Shown: in pieces, positions 26,501 to 34,494 of the stretch
Position numbering within the stretch: position 1 is the first letter of the stretch
How the letters are laid out: each line of letters begins with the position of its first letter
Assembly: GCF_011046485.1 (NCBI RefSeq)
Contig: NZ_CP049256.1
Coordinates: 2,976,001 to 3,040,000 of the forward strand
Length of the DNA: 64,000 bases
Direction: 5' to 3'
From: Microbacterium sp. 4R-513
GTDB taxonomy: Bacteria; Actinomycetota; Actinomycetes; Actinomycetales; Microbacteriaceae
Translations under genes and position numbers: made by a program
The notes under the pieces: generated by a model
Told to the model about the DNA's origin: nothing
The model's input: only the letters and a program-made list of their open reading frames with translations
Databases searched by the model: none

Positions 26501-27023
26501 CGTGCCCGAGACCGAGGTGTCGATCGAGGAGGAGCACGCGCTCGCGCAGCTCAAGGCGACGTTCGAGGCCTCGGAGTGGGGCCCGCTCCAGCCGATCGAG
26601 GTCGAGACCGAGATCGACATCACTCTCGCGGGCGCGGAGCAGCTCGGCCACGTCATCTGCAAGCTCGACGCGGTCTACCGCCGCACCGACCGCGGCGGCC
26701 GCATCGAGATCGTCGACTGGAAGACGGGCCGGCCGCCGACCTCGGCGGCAGACCGCGAGGAGCGGATGCTGCAGCTCGCCCTCTACCGGCTCGCCTACCA
26801 CAAGCGGCACGGCGTGCCCCTCGAAGAAATCGACGTCGCGCTGTACTACGTCGGCGCGAACCTCGTGATCCGCTCGGACCGGGTCTACTCCGAGGAGGAG
26901 CTCGTCCAGCGCTGGAACGCCGCGCGCGAAGCGCGCTCGGCCTCGACCTCTTCGTCCACGTCGGCCGCGACGAGCGACGGGGCGACCGACACCTCGATGG
27001 GTGCGGTCGACACGTCGTCGTAG
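23511..27023 (+). CDS. adnB: AdnB-like subunit of the AdnAB helicase-nuclease
   Basis: A 1170-residue SF1 helicase-nuclease and the main motor of AdnAB. The Walker A AGAGSGKTET has its Lys at residue 64. Walker B LLDEYQDTS, GDPQQSIYGWRGA, the motif V region LLTIHGSKGLEWD and motif VI VAVTRARSDL follow. The C-terminal RecB-type nuclease has IVDWKTGRPP and QLALYRLAYH. All catalytic elements look intact, unlike the altered Walker B of AdnA. It begins at ATG 23511, overlapping the adnA stop. The last ~46 codons (Ser/Thr-rich tail) overlap antisense by 139 bp with the convergent phosphotransferase gene. Confidence 0.93.
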   Translation: MTSVLALDELEEFDAEPSWSGPLTIPAAVIAVALGLPRPTADQAAVIEAPPAPAIVIAGAGSGKTETMAGRVVWLVANGHVRADEVLGLTFTRKAAGELAERIQKRLSTIGEYERRGLLPHLERIEERGDLARFWDQHAGTPPRDRQAAFGAMLDGLAVEFGTAVRSGSTADDLLQRARVSTYNSFADAIVREHGARIGRDPDSALLSQSGSWLLARRVVIGSQDERLAEREEAFSTVVDAVHRLAGEVLDNRVDLDELAAFGERWAGRLADVSCRLKKHQDLVAGARKNLSGLPVLAGLIADYATRKHADDTLDFADQVAGALQIVEAAPDVAAELRDQYRVVLLDEYQDTSVIQTDLLAAIFHDTAVMAVGDPQQSIYGWRGASADNLAAFPRAFARTTAASRHGLMISWRNDLGILTAANAILAGGAAGTVGVERLAARPGAREGRVAHVFAASVDDEAREVADWFARVRAEHAATTDAPHSGAVLFRTKRHMQLFSDALNRAGVPNRILGLGGLLSAPEVVDVISALRVVHDPSQGSALLRILSGPRFSIGVPDLAALHALAETLARRDATLTPFDDELAQRIRGSAGADEQVSIIDALEFVRRAADEYRLLADISPEGRARLREAGELFERLRRAVGQPIPDLIRMIELELRLDIELAANESRGPARIASSRLRSFLDEVRSFLLADDRGSIGSLLAWLDHAEETDELMPRPEPPEPGVVQLLTIHGSKGLEWDAVAVVRLVEQELPKAPRTVAGWLGFGVLPYALRGDRDALPRLAWDHADDDVDLAPAIEAFREADRAHQEREERRLAYVAVTRARSDLLLTGAHWAGQQSARKPSRYLQDMLVALGRDEIDASDPGENPYLEQGGRILSWPLDPLGDRCPLVERAAAEVAAAAERSPQPDAVLEPLLREAERRRRGQTAEAPARIGASRFKDFVGDYGATVRAIARPLPERPYGETLRGTLFHAWVEQRSGIAGRGGSLDDALWELDEDVPETEVSIEEEHALAQLKATFEASEWGPLQPIEVETEIDITLAGAEQLGHVICKLDAVYRRTDRGGRIEIVDWKTGRPPTSAADREERMLQLALYRLAYHKRHGVPLEEIDVALYYVGANLVIRSDRVYSEEELVQRWNAAREARSASTSSSTSAATSDGATDTSMGAVDTSS

Positions 27024-28165
27024 ACCCCGGCGGCGACGGGCTCGCGCTCGGGCTGCAGCTCCACGCGCACGTCCGCCGAGGCATCCGTGGACGCGTCCTG
27101 GTCTTCCGTCGCGAGCCAGAGCGAGAGCTCTTCGGGGTCGTACGCGTCGGTCTGCATCGACGTGTCCACGGCAGGCGTCGATTCCGGCACCCGTCCGAGA
27201 AGCGCGATCGCGCTGTCGACGTCCAGATCGCCGTCGGGTACGAGGTCGTCGCCCCGCACTCCGTCGGCGAGCGATTCCAGGAGGCCCACGGCGTCGCTCA
27301 CGATGTCGTCGCGGCCGGCCTCGTGGCCGTGCACGAGCCACTTCGCGAACTCGAGCTCGGCATACAGGCGCGCGCGCTCACGCACGAGGCGGTCCGGTGC
27401 CCTGCTCGTCGTCGCGGCGTAGGAGGCGTAGACGTCGTCGGCCGCGGCCGGGGCCGATGCGAGCCACTGGAGGTCGGTCGCGGGGTCGCCCACCTGGAGT
27501 CCGTGCCACTCGAGCAGCCCGGTGACGCGAGGCACCCCGTCGACGTCGTCGAAGAGGAAGGAGGCGGCGCCCGCCCCGCCGAGCACGACCGCCGACTCGA
27601 AGCGCCACAGCACGTCGGACTCGATGGCGCGTGTCCAGCGTTCGAGCAGAGCCGATGGAACGGCCTTGGTCGCACGCGCTCGATCAACCAGACGCCGGGC
27701 GTCGTCGCGGATCTGCTGCGGGGTGCGGACGGGCAGTCCCTCGGTGCGGACGATCGAGAGCGGCAGGGCGTGCAGAGCCGCGAGGGCTTCGCCCACGGAA
27801 GTCGCGGCTCCACGTCCCGGGGGAAGGTGACCGGCATCGACCCGATAGCCGGGAAGGAAGTCGACGACGACGACCCGCGCATCGCCGAGACCCGCCTCGC
27901 CCAGCAACTCGGGGGCGCGGAAGGGGAGCAGGCCCCGGACGCCGGGGGTCAGCGCGCGGAGCGCGCGCACCTGGGCGGCCAGTTCGTCGGCCGCTTCGGA
28001 GTCGGCCGGAGCGCGCACGACGACACGCCGCCCGTCGTCGAGCTGGGCCAGGGCGGAGTCGTAACGACCCGCTGCGCCCTCGGTCAGGGCACCGGCCCCG
28101 ACGACGCCGACCCGGGGCAGAGCCGACGTCACGGACGCGGCTAGAGTGAAGGGAGAGCGTGCCAT
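26885..28165 (-). CDS. Aminoglycoside phosphotransferase (APH)-like kinase
   Basis: A 426-residue protein with an APH/macrolide-kinase-like fold in residues 1-300: an N-lobe with RVVVRAP, and a region resembling the catalytic loop whose usual HGD is replaced by LLEWHGLQVGDPATDL. An acidic C-terminal extension of about 110 residues, rich in Asp and Glu, follows. A homologue lies near AdnB in other Actinobacteria. The substrate is unknown and antibiotic resistance should not be assumed. ATG 28165 is chosen over longer options because TACCCT lies 6 nt upstream. The 3' end overlaps adnB antisense by 139 bp. Confidence 0.78.
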   Translation of the reverse strand: MARSPFTLAASVTSALPRVGVVGAGALTEGAAGRYDSALAQLDDGRRVVVRAPADSEAADELAAQVRALRALTPGVRGLLPFRAPELLGEAGLGDARVVVVDFLPGYRVDAGHLPPGRGAATSVGEALAALHALPLSIVRTEGLPVRTPQQIRDDARRLVDRARATKAVPSALLERWTRAIESDVLWRFESAVVLGGAGAASFLFDDVDGVPRVTGLLEWHGLQVGDPATDLQWLASAPAAADDVYASYAATTSRAPDRLVRERARLYAELEFAKWLVHGHEAGRDDIVSDAVGLLESLADGVRGDDLVPDGDLDVDSAIALLGRVPESTPAVDTSMQTDAYDPEELSLWLATEDQDASTDASADVRVELQPEREPVAAGVYDDVSTAPIEVSVAPSLVAADVDEEVEAERASRAAFQRWTSSSSE

Positions 28166-28276
28166 GTGCCCAGGGTAGGTCGGGCCCCGCCGCGAACCCC
28201 CACGCCACGCCCTGGCACGCCGGACCCCGCCGACGACCGTCGCATCGTGGCTTCCGACGACGCAGAGAGGTGCTGG

Positions 28277-29209
28277 ATGACGACGCCCGACGGCTTGCAT
28301 CCCGCGCTCACCGACTCCGGCATCGACCGCGCCGCCGAGGAGCGCTCGACCGACGGGCTGCTCGACGGTGCGCGGATGGATGCCTCGTCCCGAGTGCTCG
28401 TCCTGCATGGCGATGCGGCGCCCCTCGGTCCGTTCGATGGGGCCGGGGAGCGGAATCCATCCCTCCACTTCGTCGCGGCGGCGGACGTTCCGGACGGCGC
28501 CCGCTGGGCGTTCCTGGGGCGCGATGCGGCCGGCGCGGCGATCCTCGGCGCCGTCTTCCCGCAGGACGCGGAGCCGCCCTTCGAGGCACCCAGCGGCTGG
28601 GGCGGACTGCGGGTCGTCGGCGGCGATCTGTCGCCCGCAGAGTCCGGCGTCTTCGTCGAGGCGCTCAGCCTCGGACGATGGCTCCTCGACGCACCGTACT
28701 GCCCGGCATGCGGCACGCTGACCGAGTTGCGCAACGCCGGCTGGTCCCGGCACTGCCCGAACTGCGGCCGCGAGCACTTCCCTCGGACGGACCCCGCGGT
28801 CATCGTGGCGATCACGAGCGCGACCGACCCCGACGCGCTCCTGCTCGGGTCCAACGCCCTGTGGGGGGCGAACCGCTTCTCGTGCTTCGCCGGCTTCGCC
28901 GAAGCGGGAGAGTCCCTCGAGTCGGCGGTCGTGCGCGAGGTCCGCGAGGAGTCCGGCGTCGTGGTCCGCGACCTCCGGTACCGCGGCTCGCAGGCATGGC
29001 CCTACCCGCGGTCGCTCATGGTCGGGTTCCTCGCGACGGCGATCGACGACGCGGCCGCCGAGGCCGACGGCGACGAGATCGCGGCCGTCCGGTGGTTCAC
29101 GCGCGCAGAGATCGGGGCATCCCTCGCCGGCGAGGGCGATCTGCTCCTGCCCGGCCGGGCCTCGATCGCGCATCGGCTCATCTCGGGCTGGCACGCGGGG
29201 GCGGCATGA
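28277..29209 (+). CDS. nudC: NAD(+)/NADH diphosphatase (nudix hydrolase)
   Basis: A 310-residue NudC-type enzyme. It hydrolyses NAD(H) to NMN(H) and AMP, and members also remove NAD caps from RNA. An N-terminal domain precedes a zinc ribbon CPACG...CPNCG (about residues 139-160), the nudix box GFAEAGESLESAVVREVREES (Glu residues intact), and the NADH-specific motif, here SQAWPYPRS against the usual SQPWPFPxS. The ATG at 28277 is chosen because GAGAGG precedes it; a longer frame begins at 28166 but would add a non-homologous-looking head. Its stop overlaps the uvrD2 start (ATGA). Confidence 0.92.
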   Translation: MTTPDGLHPALTDSGIDRAAEERSTDGLLDGARMDASSRVLVLHGDAAPLGPFDGAGERNPSLHFVAAADVPDGARWAFLGRDAAGAAILGAVFPQDAEPPFEAPSGWGGLRVVGGDLSPAESGVFVEALSLGRWLLDAPYCPACGTLTELRNAGWSRHCPNCGREHFPRTDPAVIVAITSATDPDALLLGSNALWGANRFSCFAGFAEAGESLESAVVREVREESGVVVRDLRYRGSQAWPYPRSLMVGFLATAIDDAAAEADGDEIAAVRWFTRAEIGASLAGEGDLLLPGRASIAHRLISGWHAGAA

Positions 29210-30978
29210 CCGACCGCGCGCTCGAAGGACTCGACGAGCGACAGCGGGAGGCGGCGTCCACGCTGCGCGGACCCGTCGTCGTGCTCGCCGGCGCCGGCAC
29301 CGGCAAGACCCGGGTCATCACGCGTCGCATCGCGCACGGCGTCGACACGGGCGCCTACTCACCGAGCCGCGTCATGGCCGTGACCTTCACGGCGAAGGCC
29401 GCGGGCGAGATGCGCGGACGTCTGCGCGCGCTCGGCGTGGAGGGTGTCGCCGCGCGCACGTTCCACGCCGCCGCGCTGGCGCAGCTCAACTTCTTCTGGC
29501 CCACGCTCACGGGCGACACGGCGCCGTCGATCGTCGACAACAAGGTGCGACTGCTCGCACACGCTGCTGACAGCCTCGGCATCGATCCCGACGTCGCGAC
29601 GCTCCGCGACGTGGCGAGCGAGATCGAGTGGCGCAAGGTCACGCTCCGCAGCGTCGAGGCGTACCTCGCCGTCCGACCCCACGGCGTGGGGCGTCTCGAG
29701 GCGAGCCGCGTGGCCGATCTGCAGCGGGCGTACGAGAAGCTCAAGGACGAGCGCCGGCAGCTCGACTTCGAAGACGTGCTGCTCGCGTGCTGCGGAATGC
29801 TCGAGGCCGAGCCGAAGGTGGTGATGGCCGTGCGCGAGCAGTACCGGCACTTCACCGTCGACGAGTTCCAGGACGTGTCGCCTCTGCAGCACCGCCTGCT
29901 GGAGCTGTGGGTGGGCGACCGCAAGGACCTCTGCGTCGTCGGCGACGCGAGCCAGACGATCTACTCGTTCGCGGGAGCCGACGCCCGGTTCCTGCTCGAC
30001 TTCGAGAGTCGCCACGACGGCGCGAGGGTCGTGCGGCTGGAGAAGAATCACCGGTCGGATGCCTCGATCCTGGCGGTCGCGAATGCGCTCATGCGGGATC
30101 GTCCCGGCGCGCTCGTGCTGACCGCGGCCCGCGAGCCCACTCCCGATATGGCACCCGAACCGCCGACAGCCACGGCGTACGCGGATGACGTCGCCGAAGC
30201 GCGGGGCGTCGCAGACGCCATTCGCCGCCGGCTCGACGCGGGAACCGATCCCCGGCGTATCGCCGTGCTCTACCGCGCGCACGCGCAATCGGCCGAGATC
30301 GTCAAAGCCCTCGCCGACGCGGGGATCGCGACGAGCGTCCTCGGCGGCCGGCGCTTCTTCGACATCCCTGAAGTCCGCCAGGCTGTCATGGCGCTGCGGG
30401 CGGCAGCCGTCGCGCCCATCGACACGGCGTTCCTCGACAGCGTGCGCGACGTCCTCCGCAACCTCGGCCTCACGAACGAGGCCCCGGAGGCGGGCGGGGC
30501 CCTGCGCGACGCGTGGGAGGCTCGTGCCGCGCTTCTGCGACTCGCGGAGGAGGCGCCGCCCGGGACGACCCTCCGCTCGTTCAGTGACGATCTGGTCGCG
30601 CGCGCGAAGGCGCAGGACGAGCCGGCGCTGCGCACGGTGACCCTCGCTACGCTCCACGCCGCGAAGGGGCTGGAGTGGGATCACGTCCACCTCGTCGGGC
30701 TCGCCGAGGGGCTGCTGCCGATCGGCTACGCGACGACGTTCGAGCAGGTCGACGAGGAGCGGCGCCTCGCGTACGTCGGCATCACGCGGGCCGCGCGTAC
30801 GCTCTCACTGTCGTGGTCGCCGGGGCTTCGCGGACGGGCGCCCTCCCGATTCCTGCGAGAGATCGGCAGCGGCACGCTTCGTGCGGTCGATGGGACCGCG
30901 TCATCCGAGCCCCGGTCACGGCGCGGATCGACAGCGACCGCGACGTCTGCCGCGCGCGGTGACGCTCGGCGTCGCTGA
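29206..30978 (+). CDS. uvrD2: UvrD2-like SF1 DNA helicase, short form
   Basis: A 590-residue UvrD/Rep helicase: Walker A GAGTGKT (Lys34), TFTAKAAGEM, Walker B TVDEFQDVS, GDASQTIYSFAGA, LATLHAAKGLEWD, and motif VI EERRLAYVGITRAAR. It occupies the uvrD2 position beside nudC. As I recall it, mycobacterial UvrD2 is about 700 residues with a C-terminal HRDC domain and a tetracysteine segment. Here the sequence stops soon after motif VI with a basic, low-complexity tail, so the HRDC region appears absent. The 3' 197 bp, including motif VI, overlap a convergent gene antisense. Coupled to nudC by ATGA. Confidence 0.9.
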   Translation: MTDRALEGLDERQREAASTLRGPVVVLAGAGTGKTRVITRRIAHGVDTGAYSPSRVMAVTFTAKAAGEMRGRLRALGVEGVAARTFHAAALAQLNFFWPTLTGDTAPSIVDNKVRLLAHAADSLGIDPDVATLRDVASEIEWRKVTLRSVEAYLAVRPHGVGRLEASRVADLQRAYEKLKDERRQLDFEDVLLACCGMLEAEPKVVMAVREQYRHFTVDEFQDVSPLQHRLLELWVGDRKDLCVVGDASQTIYSFAGADARFLLDFESRHDGARVVRLEKNHRSDASILAVANALMRDRPGALVLTAAREPTPDMAPEPPTATAYADDVAEARGVADAIRRRLDAGTDPRRIAVLYRAHAQSAEIVKALADAGIATSVLGGRRFFDIPEVRQAVMALRAAAVAPIDTAFLDSVRDVLRNLGLTNEAPEAGGALRDAWEARAALLRLAEEAPPGTTLRSFSDDLVARAKAQDEPALRTVTLATLHAAKGLEWDHVHLVGLAEGLLPIGYATTFEQVDEERRLAYVGITRAARTLSLSWSPGLRGRAPSRFLREIGSGTLRAVDGTASSEPRSRRGSTATATSAARGDARRR

Positions 30979-31654
30979 GAAGCCGCGCCGCGGCGAGGCC
31001 CGCCTCCCACACGAGCGCCTCCTCGACGGCCGGGGCCGGTCGTCCGAGCAGCTGGGCCGCCAGGTGCGGCCACGCCGGATCGGCGTCGATGCGATGCGCA
31101 GCCACGCATGCGAGGCAGGGCGTCTCGCCGGGGCGGACGAACGGCCCGATCTCGACACTGCCGCCGCCGAACACCACGGGCAGGTGGGGGATGTCGCGGC
31201 CCAGGACGACGGCGGCGCGACGCGGCTCGACGACGTGCTGGGCGAGCATCACGACCGGCGTGCGGGTGTCGCTCGTCGCGCCGAGGACCCCCGACCACGG
31301 TTCGGCCGCCGACACCTCGAGGTCGGCGGAAGCCAGCGCCTGAGCGACACCGTCGACGATTTCGCGGGAGATGCCGTCGGACACCTGCAGCACGACGTCG
31401 CGCCGGCTCGTCGACGGGGGTTTCGCGAGGGCTCGGCCGATGCGCTCGACGAACAGCGCCGCCTCGCCGCTCGCGGCGCCCATCGCGGTCCCCACCGCGT
31501 CGAGGGCGGCGGGCGGAAGACCGTGCTCGAGCTCCCGGACGAGCCGCTCCTGCCACGGCTCGACGTGGTCGACGATGGCCACCGCGTCGAGACCGAACTG
31601 GAGGGTCGAGGCATCCCGCCACAGCGGCGGATGTGCGGGATCGAGGCGCAGCAT
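30782..31654 (-). CDS. TOMM cyclodehydratase-like (leader-peptide-binding) orphan protein
   Basis: A 290-residue protein resembling the E1-like 'bacteriocin biosynthesis cyclodehydratase' domain that binds precursor leader peptides in thiazole/oxazole RiPP pathways. The signs are GPFVRPGETPCLACVAAHR, then DADPAWPHLAAQL, and a C-terminal HEACRC; together these make a CxxC plus CxC zinc-ribbon pattern. No YcaO, dehydrogenase or precursor is in the window. Mycobacteria carry a similar gene at this place (Rv3196, from memory), so it is a conserved orphan of unknown role. ATG 31654 is the start. The last ~65 codons overlap uvrD2 antisense. Confidence 0.72.
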   Translation of the reverse strand: MLRLDPAHPPLWRDASTLQFGLDAVAIVDHVEPWQERLVRELEHGLPPAALDAVGTAMGAASGEAALFVERIGRALAKPPSTSRRDVVLQVSDGISREIVDGVAQALASADLEVSAAEPWSGVLGATSDTRTPVVMLAQHVVEPRRAAVVLGRDIPHLPVVFGGGSVEIGPFVRPGETPCLACVAAHRIDADPAWPHLAAQLLGRPAPAVEEALVWEAGLAAARLLSDAERHRARQTSRSLSIRAVTGARMTRSHRPHEACRCRSLAGIGRAPVREAPATTTVRAYARPA

Positions 31655-31749
31655 CCCTCGATCATCACGTCCATCGGCGCGAGGTCGCCTCGTATCCACA
31701 GCGCGCGCACCGCTTGCGGCCGAGCCGCGGGGCCTGGGGAGGAGAGGAC

Positions 31750-33186
31750 TCAGACCGGTCGCTGGTCCTCGGGCCCGCCCGACTCGGGCCGCTCTTCGCC
31801 GTCGGGCGACGAGGCATCGCCGTCGGGCGACGAGGCATCGCGGTCGGGCTGCGGGGCGCTGTCGCCGCGCTCGCGCGCGAGGAGCTGCTCGAGAGCGTCG
31901 TCCAGCGCATCGCGCACGGGCTCCTCGCCGCGGGCTCGCGCCTGCAGGCGCGCGACGAGGGCCGAGGGATCGTCGATGTCCTCGGATGTCGGCATGAGGT
32001 CCGGGTAGTCCCACAGGGCGTCGCGGGCGCTCACGCCCACGGCATCCGTCACCGCCCGCCACATCGCAGCGGCTTCGCGCATGCGCCGCGGGCGCAGCTC
32101 CAGCCCCACGAGCGAGCCGAGCGCCTGCTCAGCCGGTCCGCCCACGGCGCGGCGTCGGCGCACGGCCTCGGCGATGCGCTCCGCGGAGGGGAGACGGCTC
32201 GTCGCCTGGGCGGTCACGACGTCGACCCATCCCTCGATCGTCGCGAGGAGGTTCTCGAGCTTCGTGAGTGCGACGGTCTGCGCCTCGGACCGGGCCGGCA
32301 GCAGCGCGCCGCTCTCGAGGGCGCTGCGAAGCTCCTCCGGCTCGGAGGGGTCGAAGCGGGAGGCGAGCTCTTCGAGGGCCTCGGTGTCGACGTGGATGCC
32401 CCGGGCGAACTCGGTGATCTGCGAGATGACGTGCAGGCGCAGCCACCGCGCGTGCCGGAACAGCCGCGCGTGCGCGAGCTCACGGGTCGCGATGTACAGC
32501 GCGAGCTGGTCTTCGGGGATCTCGAGGTCACGGCCGAAGTCGGCGAAGTTCTGCGGCAGGATCACGGCTTCGCCGCCGGGGAGCAGCGGGATGCCGACAT
32601 CGCCGCCGCTGACGACCTCGAGGGACAGCCGCCCGACCACCTGGCCGAGCTGCGTCGCGAAGAGCGATCCGCCGACGGTGCGCATCAAGCGGCCGGCACC
32701 CTGGACGAGACTCTGCATGTCGTCGGGCGCCTGGTCGCGCAGCGCGTCGGTGAGGGCGTCGGCGATGCTCGTCGCCACGGGCTCGGCGAGCTCCTGCCAC
32801 ACCGGGAGGGTCGCCTCGACCCAGCCGCCACGGGTCAGCGCTCGGGGAGCGGTCGCGAGCTCCGAGATCGTCGTCGCCTCGCTGAGCCACAGGGTCGCGA
32901 GGGCGAACGCCTGATCGAGGTCGGTGCGCTGACCGGCGGTGACCCCGAGTCCGTCCTGGTTCGCGATGTGCAGCGCCTGACGCTGAGCGAGGTCCCACGA
33001 GATCTCGCCGTTGCCCGCGAAGGCGCCCTGGAGGTTCTGCATGATCGTCTGCATCATGGCCGGGTCGATGCCCATGCCGGTCAGGCGCGACAGCTGCTCG
33101 GGGTCGATGCCGTCGGCACCTCCGCCGAACAGCTGACGGATCAGCTCCTGGAACTCCTCTTCGGGGCTGCGATCGTCGTCTGCCAC
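31750..33186 (-). CDS. Zinc-metalloprotease-like DUF2342 protein
   Basis: A 478-residue protein of the actinobacterial COG5282/DUF2342 family, often labelled zinc-dependent metalloprotease (Rv3195-like). It starts at GTG 33186 (MADDDRSPEEEFQELI) and has a Gly-rich early segment. A helical core contains FGRDLEIPEDQLALYIATRELAHARLF split around the putative active region. This shows ExxH (ELAH) but not a full HExxH, so peptidase activity is unproven. The tail has a 21-bp DNA tandem repeat coding DASSPDG twice. RBS GAAAGG lies about 14 nt upstream. The order with UvrD2 and the cyclodehydratase-like gene is conserved in mycobacteria. Confidence 0.82.
   Translation of the reverse strand: MADDDRSPEEEFQELIRQLFGGGADGIDPEQLSRLTGMGIDPAMMQTIMQNLQGAFAGNGEISWDLAQRQALHIANQDGLGVTAGQRTDLDQAFALATLWLSEATTISELATAPRALTRGGWVEATLPVWQELAEPVATSIADALTDALRDQAPDDMQSLVQGAGRLMRTVGGSLFATQLGQVVGRLSLEVVSGGDVGIPLLPGGEAVILPQNFADFGRDLEIPEDQLALYIATRELAHARLFRHARWLRLHVISQITEFARGIHVDTEALEELASRFDPSEPEELRSALESGALLPARSEAQTVALTKLENLLATIEGWVDVVTAQATSRLPSAERIAEAVRRRRAVGGPAEQALGSLVGLELRPRRMREAAAMWRAVTDAVGVSARDALWDYPDLMPTSEDIDDPSALVARLQARARGEEPVRDALDDALEQLLARERGDSAPQPDRDASSPDGDASSPDGEERPESGGPEDQRPV
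31801..31842 (-). repeat. 21-bp tandem repeat in metalloprotease-like gene
   Basis: Two 21-bp units (GTCGGGCGACGAGGCATCGC plus one base) differ only at the last position. They encode the repeated peptide DASSPDG in the disordered C-terminal tail. Confidence 0.9.
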
Positions 33187-33321
33187 TTCAGCCGCCTTTC
33201 AGCCGGGTGATGAGCTTGCGCTCTACGCTAGTCGCACGCATCCTCGCGCTCCCCGGCCCGGACCTTCACGCTGTACGCCGGTCGCGAACGACACGCGATT
33301 CACCGCAAGAAAGGTCCGCCC

Positions 33322-34461
33322 GTGGCGCTGTTCGACGAGAACGTCACTCTCACGCCTGCTCCCCGGCGGCGGATGACCCGCAGCGCCCTCGCGGGTGTCT
33401 GGGCGCTCGCGATCGCGATGGTCATCCTCCTCGTGCTCACGTTCCTCCCCACCGCGTACGTCATCCAGCGTCCCGGCCCCGTCTACAACACCCTCGGGAC
33501 GGCCGCGTCATCGGACGGCGAGGAGGTGCCCCTCATCTCGGTGGACGGCGCCGACACCTACCCGACCTCGGGAGCCCTCGACCTGCTGACGGTCCAGGTC
33601 GTCGGCAACCGCGAGCGCACCCCGAACTGGGTCGAGCTTGCGACGGCGTGGTTCGACCCCACCAAGGCCGTCCTCCCGATCGACGCCGTCTTCCCGGCCG
33701 ACCAGAGCAGCGAGGAGCGCAACGCCGAGAGCTCGGCCATGATGATCGACTCCCAGAAGGAGGCGACGGCGGCCGCCCTGAGCGAGCTCGGGTACGACGT
33801 CGTGCCGCAGCTCACGGTGCACTCGTTCACGGAGGACTCGGCGGCGGCAGAAGTGCTCGAGGAGGGCGACGTCATCCTGGCGGCGAACGGCACCCAGGTC
33901 ACCAGCGGCGATCAGCTGCGGGACATCGTCAACGCGGGCGACGGCGCGCCGGTCGACCTCACGATCGACCGCGGCGGCGCGGCGATGAACGTGACCGTCA
34001 CGCCGCGCGAAGCCGAGATCGACGGGCAGACGCTGTGGCTGCTCGGCATCACGCTCCTCAACGACTACGAGTTCCCGATCGACGTGACGATCCAGCTCAA
34101 CAACGTCGGCGGCCCGAGCGCGGGGATGATGTTCGCGCTCGGGATCATCGACACGCTCACGCCCGGCGAGCTCAACGGAGGCCAGAACGTCGCCGGCACC
34201 GGCACGATCACGGCCGACGGCGTCGTGGGGCCGATCGGGGGCATCCAGCAGAAGATGTGGGGCGCCGTGGGCGCCGGCGCCGACTGGTTCCTCGCCCCCG
34301 CGGCGAACTGCGACGAGGTCGTGGGCCACATCCCGCCCGGCCTGCGGGTCTTCTCCGTGGAGACGCTCGACGACTCCCTCGACGCGCTGAGCGCGATCCG
34401 CGAGAAGGGCGATCTCGACGCCCTCCCGACGTGCACCGCGGACGCCGCCGACCGGTCGTGA
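33322..34461 (+). CDS. Membrane-anchored PDZ/Lon-type (S16) protease
   Basis: A 379-residue protein: one N-terminal TM helix (about residues 25-47), a PDZ domain (about 155-230), and a Lon-like S16 catalytic domain without an ATPase. The catalytic Ser266 is in GGPSAGMM and Lys311 in GIQQKMWG; the spacing of 45 residues is typical of Lon's Ser-Lys dyad. The family is YlbL/Rv3194c-like and faces outside the membrane. Likely roles are envelope quality control. GTG 33322 follows a CAAGAAAGG ribosome site. It is divergent from the DUF2342 gene and upstream of the UPF0182 gene, as in mycobacteria. Confidence 0.9.
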   Translation: MALFDENVTLTPAPRRRMTRSALAGVWALAIAMVILLVLTFLPTAYVIQRPGPVYNTLGTAASSDGEEVPLISVDGADTYPTSGALDLLTVQVVGNRERTPNWVELATAWFDPTKAVLPIDAVFPADQSSEERNAESSAMMIDSQKEATAAALSELGYDVVPQLTVHSFTEDSAAAEVLEEGDVILAANGTQVTSGDQLRDIVNAGDGAPVDLTIDRGGAAMNVTVTPREAEIDGQTLWLLGITLLNDYEFPIDVTIQLNNVGGPSAGMMFALGIIDTLTPGELNGGQNVAGTGTITADGVVGPIGGIQQKMWGAVGAGADWFLAPAANCDEVVGHIPPGLRVFSVETLDDSLDALSAIREKGDLDALPTCTADAADRS

Positions 34462-34494
34462 GCCCCCTGCGCGATCCTCTCCCCGGGCACCCGT

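Noticed and set aside
26885..28165. Aminoglycoside resistance gene
   Set aside because: The fold is APH-like, but the catalytic loop is not a clear match and the gene is in a conserved chromosomal block. Resistance is not supported.
31665..31749. Short CxxC-containing frame (RKRCARCGYEATSRRWT) between the metalloprotease-like and cyclodehydratase-like genes, minus strand
   Set aside because: It resembles a zinc knuckle, but has no suitable start codon or ribosome site without overlapping the whole tail of the neighbouring gene. It could be a tiny gene; there is too little to support it.
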